Source: Planctomycetia bacterium
GTDB taxonomy: Bacteria > Planctomycetota > Planctomycetia > Pirellulales > Thermoguttaceae
Assembly: GCA_030539295.1 (NCBI GenBank)
Contig: JAUNSJ010000005.1
Location: 62,001 to 126,000 of the forward strand
Length of the DNA stretch: 64,000 nucleotides
Direction: 5' to 3'
In this document: positions 36,409 to 45,689 of the stretch, piece by piece
How positions within the stretch are numbered: the stretch's first letter is position 1
How the letters are laid out: each line of letters opens with the position of its first letter
Notes under the pieces: model-generated
Databases searched by the model: none
What the model saw: only the letters and a program-made list of their open reading frames with translations
What the model was told of the DNA's origin: nothing
Position numbers and translations under genes: made by a program

Positions 36409-37953
36409 ATGTCGGAGATTCTGGCTGCTGTCGATTTGGGGACAACGAGCGTGCGATGCTGTCTGTTCGAAACGAACGGGAACTGTCTTGCCGCTGCCGG
36501 TAAGGAGTATCCCACAGCGTATCCGTTTCCCGGGGCGGTTGAGCAGGATTTATCCCGCATGACCGACGACACATTTGACGTCTGTCGTCAGGCAATGGCT
36601 GCCGGGGAAATCGACCCGGTCCGCGTTAAAGCGGTTTCGTTCTCCACGCAGCGGTCGTGCTTCTGTCCCGTCGACCGCAAGGGCGCGATTATTCGCCCCA
36701 TGATCTCCTGGCAGGACAGCCGTACCGCCCGGCAGGTGGAACGCATGTCACAAGCGATTTCCAACGAGGACTTTACGGCGAGAACGGGCCTGCCCCTGTC
36801 GACGGTCAATCTACTTCCGAAACTGCTCTGGATGCAGGAGAATGAGCCGGAGGAATACGCGAAAATCGACAAAATTGTGCAATGTCAAGATGTCCTCTTG
36901 CACGCGTTTGGCGTTGACGACTGGATAACAGACCGAAGTTGCGCGGCCTTTTACGGCTGCTGGAACGTAGGTCAAAAGAGTTGGGACCCACTTCTGCTCG
37001 ACCTGTTCCAGCTGACCGAATCGCGGTTCGGGCGTCCGGAATTGTCGGGCCAGGTCGTGGGAACAATTCCGCGGCACGTAGCGGACAAGACCGGCTTTGC
37101 CGAGGGGACTCCCATTTGCCTCGGGGCAGGCGACCAGAACTGTTCCGTACTCGGTATGGGCGCCGTTCGTTCAGGTCAGGTAACCATAACGCTGGGGACC
37201 GCCGGACTGGTGATTCTGTCAACAGAAAATCCGCGTTGCGATTTGCCAGGCATGTTCTGTACGAATCATATTGTGCCGGACCTCTGGAATTTGGAGGGAC
37301 TTTCGAACGCGGCCGCCTCATCGTTGCGGTGGTATCGCGACGCCTTTGTGACACAGATTGCGGACGAAACGAAAGTTGGTAATGTCTGGTCGTACTTTGA
37401 GCAGTGTGCGACAAGCGTTCCGCCTGGGGCAAATGGTCTGCTGTTCCTGCCTTATCTGGCCGCGGCGGCCGCTCCCCACTGGAATCCGGACGCGCGCGGG
37501 TGCCTGCTCGGCCTGGCTCTTTCACATGGTCAAGGCGACGTTCTTCGTGCTATTATGGAAGGCGTTGTCTTTGAAGTCAATGAAATGCTTCAGGTATGGC
37601 GAGGTCGCGGAATTGCTTTGGACGCCATTCGTCTCGGCGGCGGCGCGACGCGGAGTAAGCTCTGGAATTCGATTCAGGCGGATGTCTACAACTGCCCGGT
37701 CGAAATTGTGCGAGAGCAGGAGACGGCGGCACTCGGCGCGGCTCTGCTGGCCGGCTACGGCGTGGGCCTCTTCTCTTCCCTGGCCGAAGGAGTGGACGCC
37801 ATGGTTCATGCCGACCAGCGAATTGAGCCAAACGCCGCAAATCAGGCCTGCTATCAGGAGCGGTTCGAGCTCTTTCAGCAGAGTTATCACGCCCTGAATA
37901 ACGGTCAAATCTTCAGTCGACTTGCGGCCAGTACCCAGACAAAAAATACATAA
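36409..37953 (+). CDS. FGGY-family carbohydrate kinase
   Basis: A 514-residue sugar kinase. The phosphate loop is AVDLGTTSVRCCLF at residues 6-19, and LGAGDQNCSVLGMG near 241 and FLPYL near 347 are FGGY motifs. GGGATRSKLWNSIQAD near 408 matches the second signature. Xylulokinase, glycerol kinase and LsrK-like enzymes share this fold; LRWYRDAF near 305 resembles the xylulokinase/LsrK branch. With glycerol dehydrogenase next door, a ketotriose or tetrulose kinase is plausible but unproven. Confidence 0.85.
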   Translation: MSEILAAVDLGTTSVRCCLFETNGNCLAAAGKEYPTAYPFPGAVEQDLSRMTDDTFDVCRQAMAAGEIDPVRVKAVSFSTQRSCFCPVDRKGAIIRPMISWQDSRTARQVERMSQAISNEDFTARTGLPLSTVNLLPKLLWMQENEPEEYAKIDKIVQCQDVLLHAFGVDDWITDRSCAAFYGCWNVGQKSWDPLLLDLFQLTESRFGRPELSGQVVGTIPRHVADKTGFAEGTPICLGAGDQNCSVLGMGAVRSGQVTITLGTAGLVILSTENPRCDLPGMFCTNHIVPDLWNLEGLSNAAASSLRWYRDAFVTQIADETKVGNVWSYFEQCATSVPPGANGLLFLPYLAAAAAPHWNPDARGCLLGLALSHGQGDVLRAIMEGVVFEVNEMLQVWRGRGIALDAIRLGGGATRSKLWNSIQADVYNCPVEIVREQETAALGAALLAGYGVGLFSSLAEGVDAMVHADQRIEPNAANQACYQERFELFQQSYHALNNGQIFSRLAASTQTKNT

Positions 37954-37986
37954 TAAAAGTAAATACACAAAAAAAGGAGTTCTTTC

Positions 37987-39078
37987 ATGGCGTTCAAAAC
38001 ACTTCTTCTGCCCGGTAAGTACGTACAGGGGCCAAACGCTCTGGCCACACTCGGGAGCGAACTGAAACGGTTTGGTAATAACGTTGTTCTCGTTTGGGAC
38101 TCGTGTGTTAAAGGACTTTTTGGCACAACGGTTCTCGACAGTCTGCGTGACGCCGGACTTGATTATACCGAGTTTCTTCTGTCCGGGCAAACGCTAAGGT
38201 CGGAAGCAGCCGCTCTGGCAGGGCAGGTTAAAAATCTGACCAACCCCGGCATTGTCGTCGGGATTGGCGGCGGTAAGACCCTCGACATGGCGAAAGCCAT
38301 TGCGGCGTACACCGGACTGCCGGTCGCCTCGGTACCGACGGTCGCCTCGAACGATTCGCCTACAAGTTCTTTCACCGTTTGGTATACGGAAGACGGGCGC
38401 GGCGATGGTTTCGATACGTGGGGACGATGCCCCGATTTGGTTTTGGTCGATTCCCAGGTTATTGCCGGAGCCCCGGTTCGCATGTTCATAGCCGGACTGG
38501 GCGATGCCTTGGCCACGTGGTACGAGGCGAAAGCGGTAGCCGACGCCGACGCGGTTAATTGCCTGGGTACGCCGGTTACGGTCGCCGCTCTAACACTCGC
38601 CAGGAGTGCGCGCGACGTTATTTTTCAAAATGGGCTTGATGCCTTGACGGCCGTGCGGAATCATGAGGTCTCGCCTGCCTTGGAGCAGGTGCTGGAAGCG
38701 ACGATTCTCTATTCGGGCGTGGGCTTTGAAAGTGGCGGACTGGCCACGGCGCACCAGATGGCCAATAATATGGGGATACTCAAAGAGACACATGGCCTGC
38801 TGCACGGAGAAGAGGTCGCTTTTGGCCTGGCGACCCAGCTCTGGCTCGACCCGAACGTCGATTCGGACGAACGCGCACGCGTGATCGCCTTCATGAAAAA
38901 CGTTGGCCTGCCGACCACATTACGCGATATCGGCCTGGCAAACGCCACGGCGGACCAGCTCATGCCCCTGGCTGAAATTTGCGAGCAGCCTGGCTCCTTC
39001 GCCCACAATCACCCCTTCAAAGTCACCGCACAAAGCATTGTAAACGCTATGCTTAGGACGTCAACCGCGATACAATAA
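37987..39078 (+). CDS. gldA: Glycerol dehydrogenase
   Basis: A 363-residue iron/zinc alcohol dehydrogenase of the GldA type, oxidising glycerol to dihydroxyacetone with NAD+. The nucleotide loop is GIGGGKTLDMAKA near residue 93. Metal ligands are Asp in GLGDALATWYEA near 171, His in ATAHQMANNM near 254 and His in GLLHGEEVAFG near 271, exactly as in characterised GldA. AAAAGGAG precedes the ATG. It closes the operon 33746-39078 and would feed DHA to the kinase upstream; related polyols are possible substrates. Confidence 0.92.
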   Translation: MAFKTLLLPGKYVQGPNALATLGSELKRFGNNVVLVWDSCVKGLFGTTVLDSLRDAGLDYTEFLLSGQTLRSEAAALAGQVKNLTNPGIVVGIGGGKTLDMAKAIAAYTGLPVASVPTVASNDSPTSSFTVWYTEDGRGDGFDTWGRCPDLVLVDSQVIAGAPVRMFIAGLGDALATWYEAKAVADADAVNCLGTPVTVAALTLARSARDVIFQNGLDALTAVRNHEVSPALEQVLEATILYSGVGFESGGLATAHQMANNMGILKETHGLLHGEEVAFGLATQLWLDPNVDSDERARVIAFMKNVGLPTTLRDIGLANATADQLMPLAEICEQPGSFAHNHPFKVTAQSIVNAMLRTSTAIQ

Positions 39079-39328
39079 CAGGTGCGGACAAGATACGAAC
39101 GTGTAACCGGGACGAAGCCTGGCAAAAGCATTTTTGTCGCGTTTCAAAAATTCTTTTGCCCCCGGTTGCCGAATTCCCATCTTCCTGTATAAAGAACATG
39201 GCTACTGAAAAGTCGATTGCTTCCGGGACACTCCGGTCGAGTAAACGGATAAAGCTTAGTCACGTCACCATCGTTTCAATAGAGTATCACCAGCCCTTTT
39301 GTGAAGGCTTGAAGGGGGATTTTTTTCG

Positions 39329-40432
39329 ATGAAACACTGTTTGCGGGCTCCGAAACTCACGCATCTTTTGCTCCTGATATTTTCCGCACTTGTCTTTCTG
39401 TGTTGTATCAGCCGTGTTTCAGCGCAAGGAGGGGCGTTCGTCTTCCCGAATAAGAGCATTGCGGATCTGGCCATGGCGGAGAAATACAAGGAAGCGGAAG
39501 CGGAGATGATGAAACTTGAGACGTCGCCTTCTCCCCTGTTACTCGCCTGGCTAATGTTAAAGCAAGGGAAAAAGCAAGAAGGATTGACTCTCCTGGAAAA
39601 ATATATTACGGAAGCGTCGGAGCCCGAAAAAGTTGCAAGAATACTTTCGTCGATTTCGATTCTGAGCGACGCGGAATGTTCAGCAGAAGCTGAACAGTGG
39701 CAAAAGCGATATGACAATGCTATAAAATCGGACGACTCACTTCCGGCAATACACTTTCAACTGGGGCAGCTCTTGCGTGATAGAAATCGGGCCTCCGCAG
39801 ACGAATTAATTGACCAAGTGCTAGCGAAAATCTATACGCCCGATTCATCCGAAATGGCAAAAGCCGTTGTTTTTCAATACATAGTTTACCTTTATACCAA
39901 CGAAGACCCAGCGGCAGCCTTGATTTATCTTGACAAACTCATGCAGAAGTTCCCGGAAACGAAGCTGGACCCGGCTTATCAAATGCAGAAGGCCAACATA
40001 TTGAGTACGCTGAAAAAGCCACTGGACTCTCTCAAAATCCTTGACCGAATTCAAACGGACTATCCGGACTATTACAACGAGAATAAACCGCGATTTTACC
40101 TGACACGTGGCTGCAATTATGAAGATCTGGGTGAGTACGAAAAAGCGAAGCAAGAGCAGTTAACAGGGCAGGAATTGTGTAAAGCCAACCCCCATTTCAA
40201 GGGATTGCTCATGCCTTTTGAACTTGCCTTACAAAAACACGCGGATCGGGAATTTGCGAAAAAAGCGAATGACGATGCTCGCCATGAAGCGATGGGCGGA
40301 TCTTTTGACATCAAAGATGTTACCGCTCAAAAACCGCTCGTTTTGAGACGTATCACGATTATTCTGGTTGCCAACGCTGTCCTCATTGCCTTAATTGTTT
40401 ACCGTATTTGTCGTAAAAAAAAGACAACGTAA
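39329..40432 (+). CDS. Secreted TPR protein with C-terminal membrane helix
   Basis: A 367-residue protein with an N-terminal signal (LLLLIFSALVFLCC, ending near VSAQ), a helical body with TPR-like repeats (PAYQMQKANILSTLKKPLDSLKIL and TRGCNYEDLGEYEKAKQEQL) and a C-terminal membrane helix ITIILVANAVLIALIVY followed by a basic tail. It resembles planctomycete envelope scaffolds of unknown function. The gene stands alone, with REP-like DNA directly after its stop. Confidence 0.65.
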   Translation: MKHCLRAPKLTHLLLLIFSALVFLCCISRVSAQGGAFVFPNKSIADLAMAEKYKEAEAEMMKLETSPSPLLLAWLMLKQGKKQEGLTLLEKYITEASEPEKVARILSSISILSDAECSAEAEQWQKRYDNAIKSDDSLPAIHFQLGQLLRDRNRASADELIDQVLAKIYTPDSSEMAKAVVFQYIVYLYTNEDPAAALIYLDKLMQKFPETKLDPAYQMQKANILSTLKKPLDSLKILDRIQTDYPDYYNENKPRFYLTRGCNYEDLGEYEKAKQEQLTGQELCKANPHFKGLLMPFELALQKHADREFAKKANDDARHEAMGGSFDIKDVTAQKPLVLRRITIILVANAVLIALIVYRICRKKKTT

Positions 40433-40640
40433 TAAGGTCGCGACTGCTTGCAGGTCGCGACCCAGCAACAACGAAAACGGCCCCCCTTCATTGCCAGCAC
40501 GCAATCGATTTGCCATTTCCCCATCATAACCATTCCACGGCGCCCTGTAAGGGCAGCACAAACAGAGGTCCCGAACGTTGTTGCTGGTTCCCGACCTGCA
40601 AGCAGTCGGGAACGCAAGCAGGTCGGGAACGGTGACTAAT
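40433..40640. repeat. REP/D repeat cluster before fumC
   Basis: A reversed A element (40436-40478), a D element (40491-40566) and a forward A (40578-40632) fill most of the gap. The D part is reverse-complementary to 5795-5819. Confidence 0.7.
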
Positions 40641-40643
40641 GTA

Positions 40644-40672
40644 TTGACAACCCGGTGGCGCCGGGTTAGAAT
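40644..40672 (+). promoter_or_regulatory. fumC promoter with internal dyad
   Basis: TTGACA (40644-40649), a 17-bp spacer and TAGAAT (40667-40672). The spacer is a near-perfect inverted repeat AACCCGG-TGGCG-CCGGGTT (40649-40667), positioned where a repressor or a MerR-type activator could act. Confidence 0.7.
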
Positions 40673-40834
40673 ATTATATGATATGGTTAATCGCGGTTTT
40701 CCCGGTTTTTTTCGCCTGCTGGCACGGAATGCAGGCCCGGGCAGCGCGTTTCGGGGCGGCGTGGGTAACCCTGTGTGTACTTTTGCCCCGTTAAGCCCGT
40801 AAGAAGGAAGCCAGTAAGGGAGAAAGTTATTCAC

Positions 40835-42262
40835 ATGACCTCAATGCGAGTGGAACACGACACAATGGGGGAGGTTCAGCTCCCACACGATGCTTACTAC
40901 AGTGCGCAAACGCAGCGTGCGTGCGATAATTTTCCCATTTCCGGACGTCGAATAGCTCCGGAACTTATCCATGCACTCGGCCTGATTAAATGGGCGGCGG
41001 CCAAGGCAAACGCGGATCTGGGCCAGCTCGGTCCGGCGAATCGTGTACCACTTACGGACGCGGAAATTACCGCGTTACTCCAGGCGGCACGCGAGGTTGC
41101 CGACGGCTCTCTGGACGACGAATTCCCCATCGACGTCTATCAAACGGGGTCCGGAACCTCGTCGAATATGAACGCGAACGAAGTGATCGCCAATCGCGCT
41201 CTGGAACTGGCCGGACTCGACCGATTCAATCAAACGAAGAAAATCCATCCGAACGACCATGTCAATCGCGGTCAATCGACGAACGACATGTTTCCCACCG
41301 CGATTCACGTTGCAACGGCGGTCGCGATTCGTTCGCGCCTGGTCCCAGCTCTGCTGAAATGTGAGCATATTCTTGAGGCCAAAGCCGCCGAATGGTCCTC
41401 CATTCTCAAAATTGGCCGAACTCATCTGGCCGACGCGACCCCCATGTCGCTGGGGCAGGAGATGAGCGGCTTTGCGCGACAGATGAGCCTGGCCGCCAGA
41501 CGCGCGGAAAAAGCGGTCGATGAACTCCTCGAACTCCCTGTCGGCGGGACTGCCGTCGGAACCGGAATCAATACGCACGCCCAATTCGCTGCCTTGGTCG
41601 CTCAATATCTGTCGACCGAAACCGGAATTTCTTTCCGGGAAGCGGTCAATCATTTTGAAGCCAATGCGGCCCGAGACGGCCTGGTGACCGCGCACGCACT
41701 GATTAAAGCCATTGCGGTGAGCGCCGGATCCGTTGCCAATAATATACGCTGGCTGGGTTCGGGACCTCGATGTGGTTTCAACGAAATCATTCTGCCTGAC
41801 CTGCAGCCTGGCAGTTCGATTATGCCGGGAAAAGTCAATCCGGTCCTGTGCGAGAGTCTACTTCAGGTGGCCTGTCGTATCGTCGGAAATGACCAAACGA
41901 TCACAACGGCCGGTCTGACCGGAGGCCAGTTTCAGTTAAATATAACCATGCCGGTTCTGGCCGATACGATTTTGGAATCGATACGCGACCTGACAAACGC
42001 TCTGGCCGTCTTTGCGGACCGATGTCTGGCCGGTATGACGGCGAACGCGGAGAAGTGTCAGAGTGCCGTTGAGCAGAGTCTTTCCATGGCAACCGGGTTA
42101 AATCCGTACATTGGCTACGAGAAGGCGGCGGCCATTGCGAAAGAGGCGTATAAGACAGGCAAGACGGTGCGAGAACTCTGTCGGGAGCAGAATCTGCTGC
42201 CGGAAGACGAGTTGGAAAAAGCGCTCGACCCGTGGCAAATGACCAAGCCCCTTTCCCGATAA
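40835..42262 (+). CDS. fumC: Class II fumarate hydratase
   Basis: A 475-residue fumarase C converting fumarate and L-malate in the TCA cycle. The superfamily signature GSSIMPGKVNP near residue 325, TGSGTSSNMNANEV near 100 and GRTHLADATP near 192 are typical. The chosen start (MTSMRVEHD) follows AAGGGAG; an upstream ATG at 40775 would overlap unrelated sequence. The 42272 gene follows after nine bases, likely in the same transcript. Confidence 0.94.
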   Translation: MTSMRVEHDTMGEVQLPHDAYYSAQTQRACDNFPISGRRIAPELIHALGLIKWAAAKANADLGQLGPANRVPLTDAEITALLQAAREVADGSLDDEFPIDVYQTGSGTSSNMNANEVIANRALELAGLDRFNQTKKIHPNDHVNRGQSTNDMFPTAIHVATAVAIRSRLVPALLKCEHILEAKAAEWSSILKIGRTHLADATPMSLGQEMSGFARQMSLAARRAEKAVDELLELPVGGTAVGTGINTHAQFAALVAQYLSTETGISFREAVNHFEANAARDGLVTAHALIKAIAVSAGSVANNIRWLGSGPRCGFNEIILPDLQPGSSIMPGKVNPVLCESLLQVACRIVGNDQTITTAGLTGGQFQLNITMPVLADTILESIRDLTNALAVFADRCLAGMTANAEKCQSAVEQSLSMATGLNPYIGYEKAAAIAKEAYKTGKTVRELCREQNLLPEDELEKALDPWQMTKPLSR

Positions 42263-42271
42263 AGGCCGTCC

Positions 42272-42940
42272 ATGCTTTCACTGTTTATCACAATTTATGC
42301 GATTGCCCTTGGCCTGCATCGTGGTTTGGGCCCCAGTGCCGCCGGACGCTTTTATCTTCATCAGGCGTTCGGTCGGCCTTCGCTGTCGGTGAGTCTGTTC
42401 TTCCTGTCCCTGCTCCCGGACCTGGTGGCCGTTTTCCTCTTTTTTCTCCTGGGCTGCTTACTGCCGAACGGAGTCTATCTGATCGCGTGTGGGCTGCTGC
42501 TGTGCCTGCTCGGCGCGTGGGACGAGTCGTTTCTAACCCGATTTGCCAGGCGACGGTCACGCGTTCCGAACCTGAACGAATCGGCTTCGTGGTCCTCCGC
42601 CTTTATGCGGGACGCTCTACTGCCCAGGCTCTATTTCGACGCCTTTCTGGCAGGCGGGCCGCTTGCGATTCTTTGCTCATCTCTGTCGCTGCTCCCAGTC
42701 CAGCCGATTCTCTTTCTGGCCCTCTATCTTATTACGACCGGCATGACCCGATTTGGGGCCGACGTTCTGCACAAACGGTTTCGACTCGTTGCACGCCGGC
42801 ACAGAAAGCGTCAAGCGGAAAATCTGCAGACGCCTTCGGTTGAAGAGAAGATCTTTCAGCTGCTCATCCTGGCCCGGCGGCTCGCCTTGCTCGTGACCGG
42901 ATTCGCTTTTCTCATGACAGGCCTGGCGCGACTTTTTTAG
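42272..42940 (+). CDS. Small integral membrane protein, unknown
   Basis: A 222-residue protein I do not recognise, with about five hydrophobic helices (LFFLSLLPDLVAVFLFFLLGCLL, LIACGLLLCLLGAW, GGPLAILCSSLSLLPV and LALLVTGFAFLMTGLARL among them). It lies 9 nt after fumC. The basic segment HKRFRLVARRHRKRQ near 165 should face the cytoplasm. No motif points to a function. Confidence 0.5.
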   Translation: MLSLFITIYAIALGLHRGLGPSAAGRFYLHQAFGRPSLSVSLFFLSLLPDLVAVFLFFLLGCLLPNGVYLIACGLLLCLLGAWDESFLTRFARRRSRVPNLNESASWSSAFMRDALLPRLYFDAFLAGGPLAILCSSLSLLPVQPILFLALYLITTGMTRFGADVLHKRFRLVARRHRKRQAENLQTPSVEEKIFQLLILARRLALLVTGFAFLMTGLARLF

Positions 42941-42984
42941 CGTAACCGGTTGCAGACAAGCCCGTCGTGGGCGCCATGCGAGAG

Positions 42985-44925
42985 CTACAGAGGAGTCGCA
43001 ACGGTGCGATTACCGAGCAGGATTTTTTGCGCCTCTTCGAACGCGCGGTCCAGACACAGGTCGCTTACTGTCGTCTCCTCCCGGGCAGCGTTATGGAAGA
43101 GAGTGCCACCGCTCCCTCGTTCCTGTCCGTTCGTACCGGGCCGATCATTCCCCGACTGTGAGACATTCCGAAACGCCGATTGCGACTCAGATTCGGAAGA
43201 GACGACCAGGACGTCCGGGTCCACTCCCGCGCCACTATAGGCGCGACCGAGCGGTGAATAGAATTTTTCCGTCGTAAGTCGAAGTCCAGCAACGGGTTCC
43301 ATACCGCGATTCCAGCCGCCAAGCTGAATAATCGCCTGAACCGTGCCCTTACCATAGCTCCGTGTCCCCACGACACGTCCCCGATTGTTTTCTCGTATCC
43401 CCCCGGCGAAAATTTCGGACGCACTGGCACTATTCTCGTCAATGAGTACGATCAAAGGGATCTTCCACGTACCCCCTGCCGTTGCGTAATAGGGGCGCTC
43501 CTGCTCCCGGCCGCGTGTCTTGACAATTGTCCCTTTTTCGACAAAAAGATTCGTCGCTTCAATCGCTTCCTGAAGAAGGCCGCCCGGATTCTGACGCAAA
43601 TCGATCATGAGGAGTTTCATCTCCTGCGAGTCCAGATAACGCATGGCGGCCACGAGTTCGGCAACCGTGGTCTTTTGAAAGCAGGATATTTTCAGGTAGC
43701 CAACCCGGTCAAGAGTACTGTCCGGATTAAGGATTCTGACATTTTCCACGCTCGGCACCTCCACCTGCCGTCGAATAACGGTCAGCTCGCGCTGCGTTCC
43801 GGACTCCGCCCGCAAGGTAAGTCGCACGGAAGAGCCTTCCGGACCTTGCAGCAGATTGGCCGCTTGGTCGAACGAATGCGGGGCGCAGGTCGGCGCGGAA
43901 TCAATAGCGACAATGCGTTCGCCTGGCACGAGTCCGGCTTTCGCGGCTGGACTGTTGGCAATAACGCGCACTATTATAAGAGAATAGGAATCCGCTTTTA
44001 ATTCGAGTCCCAGACCGACGAAATGACCGTCAATCATGGAATAGACGTCACTGACCTGATTGCGTGTCAGGAACGTGGAGTAGGTATCGAGCGAATTGGT
44101 CATACCGCAAACCAGCTCCATAATCACGGCGGTCGGCGGTATACTACTGACCCCTTTCGAAATGGAATCGGCAATACCAAGCACATAGCGTCGCATGGCC
44201 GGAAAGGAGTCAATGTCCCAGTTTTGTGACTCTTGTTTCAGGAGCGTTAAGTATCGATGGAGATTCTCTTCGTTCGCTTCGGAGACCCCATATCGTTCGA
44301 GGAACGCCGCTTCCCCAGCCGCAACGTCAAACGCGTTCAACCCCGCATGTAGCAGTGCCCGCCAGTGGGGCGTGTCCACGTGATATTTCTGAATATTATT
44401 AAAAATCTCATCGTGAAACGCCATACACTGGTCCAGTGTCATTTCTTTGACCAGGTCCTGAAACGAACTGTCGCTATAGCGATTTTGCACATCGACGTGC
44501 GAACGGGCCAGCAGGAAAAGATCGTGCAGGTCCGTATTGTTCGGATACCGGCGCAGTGCCTTCTCGAAATGGGAGCGAGCTTCTGCCCAACGCTCCTCTT
44601 GCACGAAAAGATTCCCTTGTTGAATTATATTGGCAATTTCCGTAGTCGCGGCCGGATTGACCAGAGGCGTCATTTGCGGAATGGGTACCAGTGCGGGAGC
44701 TGAAGATGTGTTCGCCTCTACGGTAACCAGGGGAGTGGGTGCAACCGGTCGGGGCGGCTGCGTCTGCGGCGGGTCGAGCCCGACATTGGACGTGCGCCAG
44801 GGAGTCCACTCGCTCTCAACGGCATGCTGGGCAAAGAGCGATCCCGGGCATGGGGACGTCACTGCCACAGCGGCAAGGAAAAAACAAAGGATGAATTTTT
44901 TCATATGTTGTATTTCATATTTCAT
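42985..44925 (-). CDS. S41-family C-terminal processing peptidase with PDZ domain
   Basis: A 646-residue exported serine protease. A signal (MKKFILCFFLAAVAV) leads into a Pro/Thr-rich part, a short TPR-like segment (ARSHFEKALRRYPNN near 120) and a PDZ domain (GLGLELKADSYSLII near 302). The S41 domain carries the nucleophile in ENSASASEIFAGG and the lysine in SYGKGT (about 500-530). Tsp/CtpA relatives trim periplasmic proteins. An ATG at 44904 is an alternative start; neither has a clear Shine-Dalgarno sequence. Confidence 0.88.
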   Translation of the reverse strand: MKYEIQHMKKFILCFFLAAVAVTSPCPGSLFAQHAVESEWTPWRTSNVGLDPPQTQPPRPVAPTPLVTVEANTSSAPALVPIPQMTPLVNPAATTEIANIIQQGNLFVQEERWAEARSHFEKALRRYPNNTDLHDLFLLARSHVDVQNRYSDSSFQDLVKEMTLDQCMAFHDEIFNNIQKYHVDTPHWRALLHAGLNAFDVAAGEAAFLERYGVSEANEENLHRYLTLLKQESQNWDIDSFPAMRRYVLGIADSISKGVSSIPPTAVIMELVCGMTNSLDTYSTFLTRNQVSDVYSMIDGHFVGLGLELKADSYSLIIVRVIANSPAAKAGLVPGERIVAIDSAPTCAPHSFDQAANLLQGPEGSSVRLTLRAESGTQRELTVIRRQVEVPSVENVRILNPDSTLDRVGYLKISCFQKTTVAELVAAMRYLDSQEMKLLMIDLRQNPGGLLQEAIEATNLFVEKGTIVKTRGREQERPYYATAGGTWKIPLIVLIDENSASASEIFAGGIRENNRGRVVGTRSYGKGTVQAIIQLGGWNRGMEPVAGLRLTTEKFYSPLGRAYSGAGVDPDVLVVSSESESQSAFRNVSQSGNDRPGTNGQERGSGGTLFHNAAREETTVSDLCLDRAFEEAQKILLGNRTVATPL

Positions 44926-45689
44926 CGAAACGGCGTCCCCCTCTTGGGCAGATAGGGAACAGCGGTCCTTCTATTGCATTCTTGCCTTGTACGTCGTTCA
45001 CCTTCCGGAGGTGTCAGGCGTGCCCGATATTGGTAACGAAGCGCATTCCATGCGGCTCCTTGATGACTTTTAGAATCGACCATAAAAAGGACAGTATTTC
45101 AAAGTATGCGGCTAAAAAGCCCGGTAAAAGATAAATAAAGGCCGGTCCAACCCGTTAGGCAAGAAGTTCGGAGAAATCTCTTGATGCCAGTTCTTCGGAA
45201 AATACCTTTTGTACCGAAAGAAGGAGCAAGGGTTACAGAATCTCTGCCGGAAATAGGGAGCGGGCGTGAACGCCGGATGTTAAGACAGGGAGGATATAGC
45301 GATTATTAAGAGGGTTGTGTTAAACTGTAACGATTAAAAAAGAGGTACGGGCAGGCGTTTCAAAAAAAAGCCGAAATCCCCGCTGAACACTCAAGGAGTC
45401 AAAGCTGTTCCACCGATAAACACAACACCCGGCAAGGAGTTCTCGGTTGAACCCCAAGCCAAAGTGCGAAGCAACTAAAAGGGAACGGCCTATCCTGCCT
45501 TAGGGATAACTTCGGAGTCAAAGTGTGTGACTCCGACAGGAAAGAGCCGTTGATACAACAACAGTGCAAGCGAGAAACCAGGGTAACGACCCGCTGTCGA
45601 CCAAAGACGAGTCTTTGAGAAGAAGCAGGGAACTTCCAGGACACAAATCGTCAAAGGTGGTCCGGCGAAATCGTTACGAGGAGATTTGA
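44926..45689. other. Long purine-rich leader region
   Basis: A 764-bp gap without a gene. From about 45060 onward the plus strand is purine-rich and contains hairpins, for example GGAGTCA/TGACTCC at 45514-45534. It may be the long untranslated leader of the Cys-rich gene, or hide an uncharacterised RNA. I recognise no known RNA family. Confidence 0.4.

Noticed and set aside
33746-39078. Bacterial microcompartment operon
   Set aside because: The aldolases and alcohol dehydrogenase recall planctomycete BMC loci, but no shell-protein (BMC or pentamer) gene lies in or next to the operon.
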